Below, piece by piece: positions 53,489 through 60,302 of a stretch of 64,000 nt of DNA (within the stretch, counting starts at the first letter, position 1; every line of letters starts with the position of its first letter). Location: positions 14,438 through 78,437 of the forward strand of contig JAKFEY010000069.1 of NCBI GenBank assembly GCA_036675475.1. The letters run 5' to 3'. The position numbers were made by a program, and so were the translations under genes. Below the pieces are notes generated by a model. It had not been told where the DNA came from, did not search any database, and saw nothing but the letters and a program-made list of their open reading frames with translations. This stretch comes from JALYRV01 sp036675475 (GTDB taxonomy: Bacteria; Acidobacteriota; Vicinamibacteria; Vicinamibacterales; SCN-69-37).

Positions 53489-54589
53489 GTGCGGCTCGCT
53501 GTGATCGCGCTCGCGATCGTGCTGCAGGCCGGGGCCGCGCCACAGGACAGAACCGCCGCGCGCCTGAAGGAACTGCAGGCGGAGGCGCAGAAGCTGGCGC
53601 GTGACGAGAAAACGCTGCTCAACGAACTGCGCCGGCTGCAGGTCGATCGCGAGATGAAGGCGGCGGAGCTCGAGGCGCGCACGCTGGCGCTCGACGAGGC
53701 GGCCGAGGCGGTCGACTCGCTCGAGCAGGCGCAGGCGTCGCTCGCCGAGACGATCACGCAGCAGCGGCCGCTCGTGCGCGCGCGCGTCGTCGAGCTGTAC
53801 AAGCGCGGGCGCGCGAGCGATCTGCGGCGGCTCGTCGACGCGGCGTCGGCGCGCGAGGCGATGCGCGCGTGGCGGCAGATGGCCGCGGCCGCGCGCCGCG
53901 ACGCCGCGCGCTTCGCGGAGTATCGCGACGCCATCCGGACGCTCGAGGCGGCGGGGACGGACCTCGCCGCGCGCCGCGACGAGGCCGAGCGCCTGCGCAA
54001 GGACACGGCAGCCGCGCGCCTGGCGCTCGATCGATCCATCCGCCGGCAGGCGCAGCGGCTCGCGGCCATCGGGCAGGAGCGCGACCTCAACACCGCGCTG
54101 GCGGAAGAGCTCAAGGCGGCCGCCGCCGGTCTCGCGAAAACCGTGGAAACCCTGCCGGGCACGCCGCAGGCCGCGCCGTCCGGCGCGAGCGCGCCCATTA
54201 CGGCGTTCCGCCGCGCGCTGCCGTGGCCCGCGGCGGGCCGCGTCGTGCGGCCGTTCCGCGCGGGCGCCCAGGGCGGCCTTCCGTTCAACGGTGTCGAGAT
54301 CGCGGTGCCCGACAGCGCAGCCGTCTCGGCCGTGCATGACGGCGACGTCGCGTTCTCGGGGCCCTTCACCGGCTTCGGCCATCTCATCATCGTGCAGCAC
54401 GGCCCCCAGACGTTCTCGCTCTACGGCCACCTGCGCGTCGGGCACGTCGGAAAGGGAGAGCGCGTCACCGCCGGTCAGGTGATCGGCCGGGCTGGATCTC
54501 CGCCAGGCGCGCGCGATACCCGGCTGTACTTCGAGCTTCGCGTCGACGGTCAGCCGGTCGACCCCTTACAATGGTTACGGCCTCAATGA
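53489..54589 (+). CDS. EnvC-like murein hydrolase activator with degenerate LytM domain
   Basis: 366 residues. Signal peptide, a long coiled coil (about 25-225, rich in Arg/Glu/Ala) and a C-terminal M23/LytM domain (about 240-366, LPWPAAGRVVRPFRAG, GHLIIVQHGPQTFSLYGHL). The zinc ligands are lost: the HxGxD-type start reads NGVEIAVPD and the HLHFE motif reads RLYFELR, so it is probably inactive and acts by stimulating amidases, as EnvC does. GTG start; its stop overlaps the S41 gene. Confidence 0.85.
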   Translation: MRLAVIALAIVLQAGAAPQDRTAARLKELQAEAQKLARDEKTLLNELRRLQVDREMKAAELEARTLALDEAAEAVDSLEQAQASLAETITQQRPLVRARVVELYKRGRASDLRRLVDAASAREAMRAWRQMAAAARRDAARFAEYRDAIRTLEAAGTDLAARRDEAERLRKDTAAARLALDRSIRRQAQRLAAIGQERDLNTALAEELKAAAAGLAKTVETLPGTPQAAPSGASAPITAFRRALPWPAAGRVVRPFRAGAQGGLPFNGVEIAVPDSAAVSAVHDGDVAFSGPFTGFGHLIIVQHGPQTFSLYGHLRVGHVGKGERVTAGQVIGRAGSPPGARDTRLYFELRVDGQPVDPLQWLRPQ

Positions 54590-55749
54590 AACGCTTCCGC
54601 CTGTTCGCGCTCGTCGCCTCTGCCCCGCTCGTCGTTGTCGTCGTGCTCGGCGGGTTGTTCTCGTCGGCGTCGGCGGATCAGGGCGCGTTTGCGCACCTGC
54701 GCGTCTTCGAGGACGTCGTCGAGCTCATTCGGCAGGCGTATGTCGAAGAGCCGCAGATGGATGAAGTGATGGAAGGCGCGCTGCGCGGACTGGCCGACGG
54801 TCTCGACGGCGACAGCGCCTACCTCACGCCCGCCGAAACGAAGCGCGTGGAATCGAAAGCGCCGCCGGAACCCGGCGACGTGGGTCTCGTGCTGAGCCGT
54901 CAGTACTATCTGCGCGTGATCGCGGCGCGCGACAACTCGCCTGCCTACGACGCGGGCATCCGCTCGGGTGATTACATCCGCGCCATCGACGATCAGCCGA
55001 CGCGCGAAATGTCGGTGATCGAGGGCGCGCGCCGCCTGCGCGGCGCGCCCGGCTCGTCGGTCAAGCTCACCGTCATCCGCGGCAGCACGGTCGACCCGCG
55101 CGACTTCACGCTGGCGCGCGAGCGCGCGCCCGCGACCTTCGTGTCGGCGCGCAAGCTGCCGCAGGGGCCCGGCTACATTCGCGTGAGCTCCTTCGACGGC
55201 ACCGCACCGGCCGCGCTGAAGGCAGCGGCGGTGAAGCTGCAGTCGGAAGGCGCCGCGTCGCTCATCATCGACCTGCGCAACACCGCCGAAGGCGACGCCG
55301 GCGCCGGCGTGGAAGCCGCGCGCGCCTTCGTGCCCTCGGGCGTGCTCGCGACGCGCGAAACGCGCGGCGACACGCGCGAAACGATTGAAGCCAAGGCCGG
55401 CGACGCCGTCGTCACCGTGCCGGTGGTGCTGCTCGTGTCGAACGGCACGGCCCGCGCGGCCGAAGTGTTCGCCGCCGCGCTCGCCGGCGCGAAGCGCGCC
55501 GACATGGTCGGCGAGCAGACCCAGGGCAGCGCCGGCGAGCAGAAGCTCGTGAAGCTGCCCCAGGACCGCGGGCTGTGGCTCACATGGGCCCGCTACCTCA
55601 CCGCCGACGGCAAAGCCATCCACGAAGAAGGCCTCACCCCCGACGTCATCATCGACGAACCGAACTTCGAGTTCGACGAGGTCCCGCCGGCCGGCGACGC
55701 CATGCTCGACAAGGCCATCGAGCGGGCGCTGGGCAAGAAAGCCGCCTAA
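54586..55749 (+). CDS. S41 (C-terminal processing) protease homologue without catalytic triad
   Basis: 387 residues: N-terminal membrane anchor (LVASAPLVVVVVLGGLFSS), a helical region, a PDZ domain (about 95-170, with RVIAARDNSPAYDAGIRSGDYIRAIDDQ) and an S41 domain. The Ser/Asp/Lys triad known from E. coli Tsp is missing: the SASASEI-type motif reads TARAAEV, the Asp place is Gly, and the TFGKG Lys place is TQGSAG. The fold otherwise looks intact. ATG at 54586 overlaps the EnvC-like stop. Confidence 0.8.
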   Translation: MKRFRLFALVASAPLVVVVVLGGLFSSASADQGAFAHLRVFEDVVELIRQAYVEEPQMDEVMEGALRGLADGLDGDSAYLTPAETKRVESKAPPEPGDVGLVLSRQYYLRVIAARDNSPAYDAGIRSGDYIRAIDDQPTREMSVIEGARRLRGAPGSSVKLTVIRGSTVDPRDFTLARERAPATFVSARKLPQGPGYIRVSSFDGTAPAALKAAAVKLQSEGAASLIIDLRNTAEGDAGAGVEAARAFVPSGVLATRETRGDTRETIEAKAGDAVVTVPVVLLVSNGTARAAEVFAAALAGAKRADMVGEQTQGSAGEQKLVKLPQDRGLWLTWARYLTADGKAIHEEGLTPDVIIDEPNFEFDEVPPAGDAMLDKAIERALGKKAA

Positions 55750-55754
55750 ACTGT

Positions 55755-55760
55755 TATACT
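55755..55760 (+). promoter_or_regulatory. Likely -10 box of the tRNA-Val gene
   Basis: TATACT ends 10 bases before the tRNA. No good -35 box lies 16-18 bases upstream. Confidence 0.35.
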
Positions 55761-55770
55761 TAGCGTTTCT

Positions 55771-55847
55771 AGGCGCGTAGCTCAGCTGGTTAGAGCGCCT
55801 GCTTGACATGCAGGAGGTCGGCGGTTCGAGTCCGCCCGTGCCTACCA
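55771..55847 (+). tRNA. tRNA-Val (anticodon GAC)
   Basis: 77 bases with the 3' CCA encoded. The acceptor stem pairs AGGCGCG with CGTGCCT, the D arm is GCTC-AGCTGGTTA-GAGC, the anticodon arm CCTGC-TTGACAT-GCAGG shows GAC, and the T arm is GGCGG-TTCGAGT-CCGCC. It reads GUC/GUU codons. It is directly followed by a repeat hairpin and the thrS operon. Confidence 0.97.
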
Positions 55848-55855
55848 ACAGATTC

Positions 55856-55926
55856 AATGGAAATGGGAAATTGGAAAATGGAAATTGCGATTTCCAAGTT
55901 CCAGCTTCGACTTTCCAATTATTTTT
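55856..55926 (+). terminator. Inverted 7-base arrays after tRNA-Val (H11), terminator-like
   Basis: GGAAAAT-type units (55856-55887) are followed by their inverse (55889-55920) and then a T-rich tail (ATTATTTTT). The 14-base core TGGAAAATGGAAAT is shared with 12557. It could end the tRNA transcript or form the thrS leader hairpin; the thrS TTG starts five bases further on. Confidence 0.55.
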
Positions 55927-55930
55927 CCCC

Positions 55931-57871
55931 TTGCCGACCGTAACCCTCCCTGACGGGTCTAGTCGCGCGCTGCCGGAGGGCAGCACTGCGGCCGATCTGG
56001 CAGCGAGCATCTCGCCGGGACTTGCGAAAGCGGCTCTTGCCGCCGTGGTCGACGACCGTCTCGTCGACCTGAACGCCCCGATTGAGCGCGACGCGCAGGT
56101 CCGCCTCGTCACCGACAAGAGTCCTGAGGCGCTGCACGTTTACCGGCACAGCACCGCGCATCTGCTGGCGGCGGCGGTCACCAATCTGTTCCCCGGCACG
56201 CAGTGCGGCATCGGTCCGGCCACGGACGAGGGCTTCTTTTACGACTTCGTCGTCCAGCGCCCGTTCGTGCCGGAGGATCTCGAGAAGATCGAGAAGAAGA
56301 TGCAGGAGCTGGCCTCCGCCGACTTCGTGTACGAGCGGCAGATGTGGCCGCGCGACGAGGCGATCGACTTCTTCACGAAGCGCGGCGAGCCGCTGAAGGT
56401 GCAGCTGATTCAGGAAAAGACCGAAGGCCAGAAAGAAGTCTCGGTCTACACGATCAAGGACCGCGACACCTTCGTGGACTTCTGCGTGGGCCCGCACGTG
56501 CCGTCGACCAGCCGCCTCAAGGCGTTCAAGCTGACGTCGACGTCCAACGCGTACTGGAAGGGCGACGCGAACAACCAGCCGATGCAGCGCGTGTATGGCA
56601 CCGCGTTCTTCAAGGAAGCGGAGCTGAAGGCGCACCTCGAGCGGATCGAGGAAGCAAAGAAGCGCGACCACCGCAAGCTTGGCAAGGAGCTCGGCCTCTT
56701 CACGTTCCACCAGTGGGCGCCGGGCGCGGCGTTCTGGCTGTCGAAGGGCACCACGCTCTACAACGAGCTCGCCAGCTACATGCGCGGCGTGCTGTTTCCG
56801 AGCGGCTACGTCGAGGTGAAAACGCCGCTGATCTACAACAAGGATCTGTGGGAGACGTCGGGCCACTGGCACCACTATCGCGAGAACATGTTCCTCGTCG
56901 AGAGCAGGGACGAGCAGGCCATGGGCGTCAAGGCGATGAACTGCCCGGGCCACATGCTCGTGTTCGGATCCGAGACGCGCAGCTATCGCGACCTGCCCAT
57001 CCGCTTCCACGAGCAGACGCCGCTGCACCGCAACGAAGCGTCGGGCGTGCTGTCCGGCCTCACCCGCGTCCGCCAGTTCTCGCAGGACGATGGGCACTGC
57101 TTCGTGATGGAGTCGCAGATCGGCGAAGAGGTGGAGCGGCTGCTGCGGCTGGTCGACCGCGTCTACACCGACCTGGGCCTCGAGTACGCCGTCAAGCTGT
57201 CGACCCGGCCCGAGAAGGAGTTCGAGGGCGAGGTCGCGACGTGGGACCACGCCGAGGCGGAGCTGAAAAAGGCGCTCGACGCGGCCGGTACGCCCTACAC
57301 GGTCAACGAGGGCGACGGCGCGTTCTACGGGCCGAAGATTGATTTCGACGTCATGGACGCGCTGGGCCGCAAATGGCAGTGCGCCACGATTCAGCTCGAC
57401 TATCAGATGCCGCGCCGGTTCGGCCTGAAATACATCGGGGCCGACAACGCCGAGCACATGCCCGTGGTCATCCACCGGGCGATTTTCGGCAGTTTCGAGC
57501 GGTTTATCGGGATTCTGATCGAGCACTACGCCGGGGCGTTCCCGCTGTGGCTGGCGCCGCTGCAGGTGACCGTGCTGCCGCTGGCCGACCGCCATCTGGA
57601 GGCGGCCGAGGCGGTCCGGGCGGTTATTTCGGAGGCCGGGCTGCGGGTGGATGTCGATCGGCGCGTAGAAAAGATAGGATATAAGATTCGCGAGGCGCAG
57701 CTTCAGAAGGTCCCCTACATGCTTGTCATCGGGGACCGGGAGGCGGCCGAGGGCACGGTGTCGGTGCGCAGCCGCGCCGGCGGCGACCAGGGCGCGCGCC
57801 CGGTGGCCGAGTTCGTGCGCGACGCAGTGGATGAAGTCGCCCGCAAGGGCAAGCAGCAGGAGGCGTTATAG
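55931..57871 (+). CDS. thrS: Threonyl-tRNA synthetase
   Basis: 646 residues. TGS domain (about 3-62), editing domain with YRHSTAHLLAAAV and CVGPHVPSTS, class II core with AMNCPGHMLVF, RFHEQTPLHRNEASG, DDGHCFVM, GDGAFYGPKIDF and HRAIFGSFERFIGILIEHYAGAFPLWLAPLQ (zinc Cys and His visible), and an anticodon domain. No ATG or GTG precedes the TGS domain in frame outside the tRNA, so TTG at 55931 is taken as start. First gene of the translation operon. Confidence 0.95.
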   Translation: MPTVTLPDGSSRALPEGSTAADLAASISPGLAKAALAAVVDDRLVDLNAPIERDAQVRLVTDKSPEALHVYRHSTAHLLAAAVTNLFPGTQCGIGPATDEGFFYDFVVQRPFVPEDLEKIEKKMQELASADFVYERQMWPRDEAIDFFTKRGEPLKVQLIQEKTEGQKEVSVYTIKDRDTFVDFCVGPHVPSTSRLKAFKLTSTSNAYWKGDANNQPMQRVYGTAFFKEAELKAHLERIEEAKKRDHRKLGKELGLFTFHQWAPGAAFWLSKGTTLYNELASYMRGVLFPSGYVEVKTPLIYNKDLWETSGHWHHYRENMFLVESRDEQAMGVKAMNCPGHMLVFGSETRSYRDLPIRFHEQTPLHRNEASGVLSGLTRVRQFSQDDGHCFVMESQIGEEVERLLRLVDRVYTDLGLEYAVKLSTRPEKEFEGEVATWDHAEAELKKALDAAGTPYTVNEGDGAFYGPKIDFDVMDALGRKWQCATIQLDYQMPRRFGLKYIGADNAEHMPVVIHRAIFGSFERFIGILIEHYAGAFPLWLAPLQVTVLPLADRHLEAAEAVRAVISEAGLRVDVDRRVEKIGYKIREAQLQKVPYMLVIGDREAAEGTVSVRSRAGGDQGARPVAEFVRDAVDEVARKGKQQEAL

Positions 57872-58503
57872 CTTACGACCGCAGCCCGAGGCGCGATGAT
57901 CGCACCAGGGTCAACGAACGCATCAGGGTCCGCGAAGTACGCGTCATCGGCGACGACGGCACGCAGCTCGGCATCATGGCCCCGCAGGAGGGCCTGCGCA
58001 TCGCGCGCGAGAAGGGGCTCGACCTGGTCGAGATCTCCGCCACGGCCCAGCCGCCGGTCTGCCGGATCATGGATTTCGGCAAGTACTCGTACGAGCAGCA
58101 GAAGCGGACGCGGTCGGCGCGTAAGCACCAGAAGACGATCGTCCTGAAGGAGATCAAGTTCCGCCCGAAGGTCGACGAGCACGACTATCAGTTCAAGAAG
58201 AAGCACATCGAGCGCTTCCTGGCCGACGGCGACAAGGTCAAGGCGACGATCTTCTTCAGAGGACGCGAGAACGCGCACCCGGAAATCGGGCGGCGCGTGC
58301 TCGAGCGGCTCGTCGAGGAGCTCCGCGAGTTCGCGGTGGCCGAGACCGAGCCGAACAAGGAAGGCAACCAGATGCACACCATTCTGGCTCCGCGGCCGGG
58401 CGTCAAGCGGCCCGAGAAGGTGGCGCCTCTGGCGAAGACGGAAGACCGCAGACTGAAGACCGAAGACGAAGTCGTCGAAGTAGTAGAAGCAACGGAAGAA
58501 TAG
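57868..58503 (+). CDS. infC: Translation initiation factor IF-3 with non-AUG start
   Basis: 211 residues from an AUA at 57868. N-domain RVNERIRVREVRVIGDDGTQLGIMAPQEGLRIAREKGLDLVEISATAQPPVCRIMDFGKY; C-domain KEIKFRPKVDEHDYQFKKKHIERFLADGDKVKATIFFRGRENAHPEIG. Between the in-frame stop at 57832 and the internal ATG at 57976 there is no ATG, GTG or TTG. AGGAGG lies four bases before the AUA, which overlaps the thrS stop (ATAG). IF-3 discriminates against such starts, so this is a built-in autoregulation, as with AUU in E. coli. The acidic tail is encoded by a 7-base array. Confidence 0.93.
   Translation: MAYDRSPRRDDRTRVNERIRVREVRVIGDDGTQLGIMAPQEGLRIAREKGLDLVEISATAQPPVCRIMDFGKYSYEQQKRTRSARKHQKTIVLKEIKFRPKVDEHDYQFKKKHIERFLADGDKVKATIFFRGRENAHPEIGRRVLERLVEELREFAVAETEPNKEGNQMHTILAPRPGVKRPEKVAPLAKTEDRRLKTEDEVVEVVEATEE
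58433..58468. repeat. 7-base array in the infC 3' end (H12)
   Basis: GAAGACG, GAAGACC, GCAGACT, GAAGACC, GAAGACG: five units of seven bases, translated as KTEDRRLKTEDE in the C-terminal extension of IF-3. Confidence 0.75.
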
Positions 58504-58508
58504 CCATC

Positions 58509-58706
58509 ATGCCGAAGATCAAGACACATCGGGGCGCGGCCAAGCGCTTCAAGAAGACCGCCTCGGGCAAGTTCAAGAGCGGGAAGACCGGCCAGCGCCA
58601 CATCCTGACGAGCAAGTCCAAGGGGCGCAAGCGGAAGATGCGCGGCACGCACGTCGTGGCCGACGCCGACGCCGCCGTGCTGCGCCGGATGCTGCCGTAC
58701 AAGTAA
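58509..58706 (+). CDS. rpmI: 50S ribosomal protein L35
   Basis: 65 residues, MPKIKTHRGAAKRFKKTASG at the start, RHILTSKSKGRKRKMRG in the middle and RRMLPYK at the end, all diagnostic for L35. It sits between infC and rplT as in most bacteria. Confidence 0.97.
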   Translation: MPKIKTHRGAAKRFKKTASGKFKSGKTGQRHILTSKSKGRKRKMRGTHVVADADAAVLRRMLPYK

Positions 58707-58712
58707 TTTAGA

Positions 58713-58742
58713 TTTGGTGAGTTGAGAATTAAGAATTAGGGG
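58713..58742. repeat. 7-base array between rpmI and rplT (H13)
   Basis: GGTGAGTTGAGAATTAAGAA-type array, closely related to the one at 11281-11304. It fills most of the 43-base gap. In E. coli, L20 represses this operon through upstream RNA; no such site is clear here. Confidence 0.65.
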
Positions 58743-58749
58743 TTCGTTC

Positions 58750-59175
58750 ATGCCGCGAGTTAAGAGAGGCACCGTCCGTCGAGCGAAGCGCAAGAAGCTG
58801 CTCAAGCGTGCCAAAGGGTTCTATCAGACCAAGAGCAAGCTGTACCGCTCCGCGAAGGAGTCGGTCGACAAGGCGCTCGGCTATGCGTTTGTCGGCCGCC
58901 GCCGCAAGAAGCGCGACTTCCGCCGCCTCTGGGTGGTCCGCATCAACGCGGCCGCGCGCGAGAACGGCCTCACCTACGGCCAGCTGATTGCCGGCCTGAA
59001 GGCCGCGGGCAACACGCTCGATCGCAAGAGCCTGGCGGATCTGGCCGCGCAGCACCCGGCAGCCTTCGCGAAGCTCGCGAAGCAGGCCGCCGACGCGAAC
59101 CCCGCGCCGAAGAAATCCGAAGGCACGCGCGCCTCGAAAGCGAAGAAGGCCGCGAAAGCCGCCGCCACGGCGTAG
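58750..59175 (+). CDS. rplT: 50S ribosomal protein L20
   Basis: 141 residues. MPRVKRGTVRRAKRKKLLKRAKGFYQTKSKLYRSAKESVDKALGYAFVGRRRKKRDFRRLWVVRINAAARENGLTYGQLIAGLK is L20. It is longer than the usual 118 or so because of a Lys/Ala-rich C-terminal tail (about 118-141). Confidence 0.97.
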   Translation: MPRVKRGTVRRAKRKKLLKRAKGFYQTKSKLYRSAKESVDKALGYAFVGRRRKKRDFRRLWVVRINAAARENGLTYGQLIAGLKAAGNTLDRKSLADLAAQHPAAFAKLAKQAADANPAPKKSEGTRASKAKKAAKAAATA

Positions 59176-59202
59176 GCGCCGCACGCCTCATCGTTCGGTT
59201 CA

Positions 59203-59235
59203 GGGCCTCGGGCGTCACACCCCGAGGCCCTTTCT
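59203..59235 (+). terminator. Rho-independent terminator or attenuator between rplT and pheS
   Basis: A perfect 10-base stem GGGCCTCGGG/CCCGAGGCCC (59203-59212 and 59221-59230) with an 8-base loop, followed by TTTCT. It is 27 bases past the rplT stop and 17 before the pheS ATG. It may partly separate pheST from the ribosomal genes. Confidence 0.8.
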
Positions 59236-59251
59236 GTATCATCTACAGCAC

Positions 59252-60289
59252 ATGTCCATCGACGATCAGCGATCGCAGTTCCACGCCGCGCTGGCCGGCG
59301 TGCGCTCGCTCGACGATCTCGAGAAGCTGCGCGAGCACTGGCTGGGCCGCAAGGGCGGCGAGCTCACGAAGCAGCTGAAGACGCTCGGCACGCTGAAGGA
59401 CCCGGCCGAGCGCAAGCAGGCCGGCGAGCAGATCAACGCGCTGAAGCACGACGTCACCGCGGCGCTCGACGCGCGGCGCGCGGCGCTGCTGGAAGTGGAA
59501 CCGGCGCTGGCCGCGCCGCTCGACATCACCGCGCCCGGCACCCGGCCGCGCGCCGGCGCCTCGCATCCCGTCATCCAGATGATTCACGATCTGAACGACG
59601 CGTTCCGGTCGTTGAATTTCGAGGTCTTCGACGGCCCTGAGATCTCGAGCGAGCTGTACGACTTCGACAACCTGAATTTCCCCGCCGATCATCCGGCGCG
59701 CGAGAGCATGGACACGTACTGGCTGGCCGGCAGCGAAGACGCCGCGGCGGCACGCCGGCTCGCGCTGCGCCCGCACCTCACCGGCGGCAGCGTGCGCTAC
59801 ATGCAGCGGCACACGCCGCCGTTCCGCTTCGTCTATCCCGGCCGCGTGTTCCGCAACGAGACCACCGACGCGAGCCACGAGCGCGCCTTCTTCCAGTACG
59901 AAGCGCTGATCGTCGACAGGCAAGTGCCGTTCACCGCGGGACGTCTGCTCATCCAGACGATCCTCGACACGGTGTTCGGCCGTCCCGTGAAGACGCGCAT
60001 GCGCGCCGGCTTCTTTCCGTTCGTCGAGCCCGGCTTCGAGATCGACATGCAGTGCCTGGTCTGCGAAGGCGCGGGCTGCCGCGTGTGCAAGCACGTCGGC
60101 TGGCTCGAGATCATGCCGGGCGGCGTGCCGCACCCGAACGTGCTGCGCGCCGGCGGCATCGATCCCGACGAGTGGATGGGGTTTTACGTCAACATCGGCA
60201 TGGACCGCCTCGTCATGATGCGCTACGGCATCGACGATGTGCGGCTGTTCCACAGCGCGGATCTGCGCTTCCTTCATCAGTTCAGATAG
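59252..60289 (+). CDS. pheS: Phenylalanyl-tRNA synthetase alpha subunit
   Basis: 345 residues. N-terminal coiled coil (LREHWLGRKGGELT), then the class II core with GASHPVIQMIHDLNDAFRSLNFEVFDGPEI, RVFRNETTDASHERAFFQYEALIVD, a four-Cys insert (CLVCEGAGCRVCKHVGW) and GMDRLVMMRYGIDDVR. ATG at 59252. The usual RTHTSPVQ motif reads RHTPPFRF, a moderate change in motif 2. Confidence 0.96.
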   Translation: MSIDDQRSQFHAALAGVRSLDDLEKLREHWLGRKGGELTKQLKTLGTLKDPAERKQAGEQINALKHDVTAALDARRAALLEVEPALAAPLDITAPGTRPRAGASHPVIQMIHDLNDAFRSLNFEVFDGPEISSELYDFDNLNFPADHPARESMDTYWLAGSEDAAAARRLALRPHLTGGSVRYMQRHTPPFRFVYPGRVFRNETTDASHERAFFQYEALIVDRQVPFTAGRLLIQTILDTVFGRPVKTRMRAGFFPFVEPGFEIDMQCLVCEGAGCRVCKHVGWLEIMPGGVPHPNVLRAGGIDPDEWMGFYVNIGMDRLVMMRYGIDDVRLFHSADLRFLHQFR

Positions 60290-60302
60290 AGCACCAGTTC
60301 CG

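Noticed and set aside
55808..55930. In-frame ATG inside tRNA-Val as the thrS start
   Set aside because: It would read through the tRNA and the repeat hairpin before the TGS domain; TTG at 55931 fits the family start.
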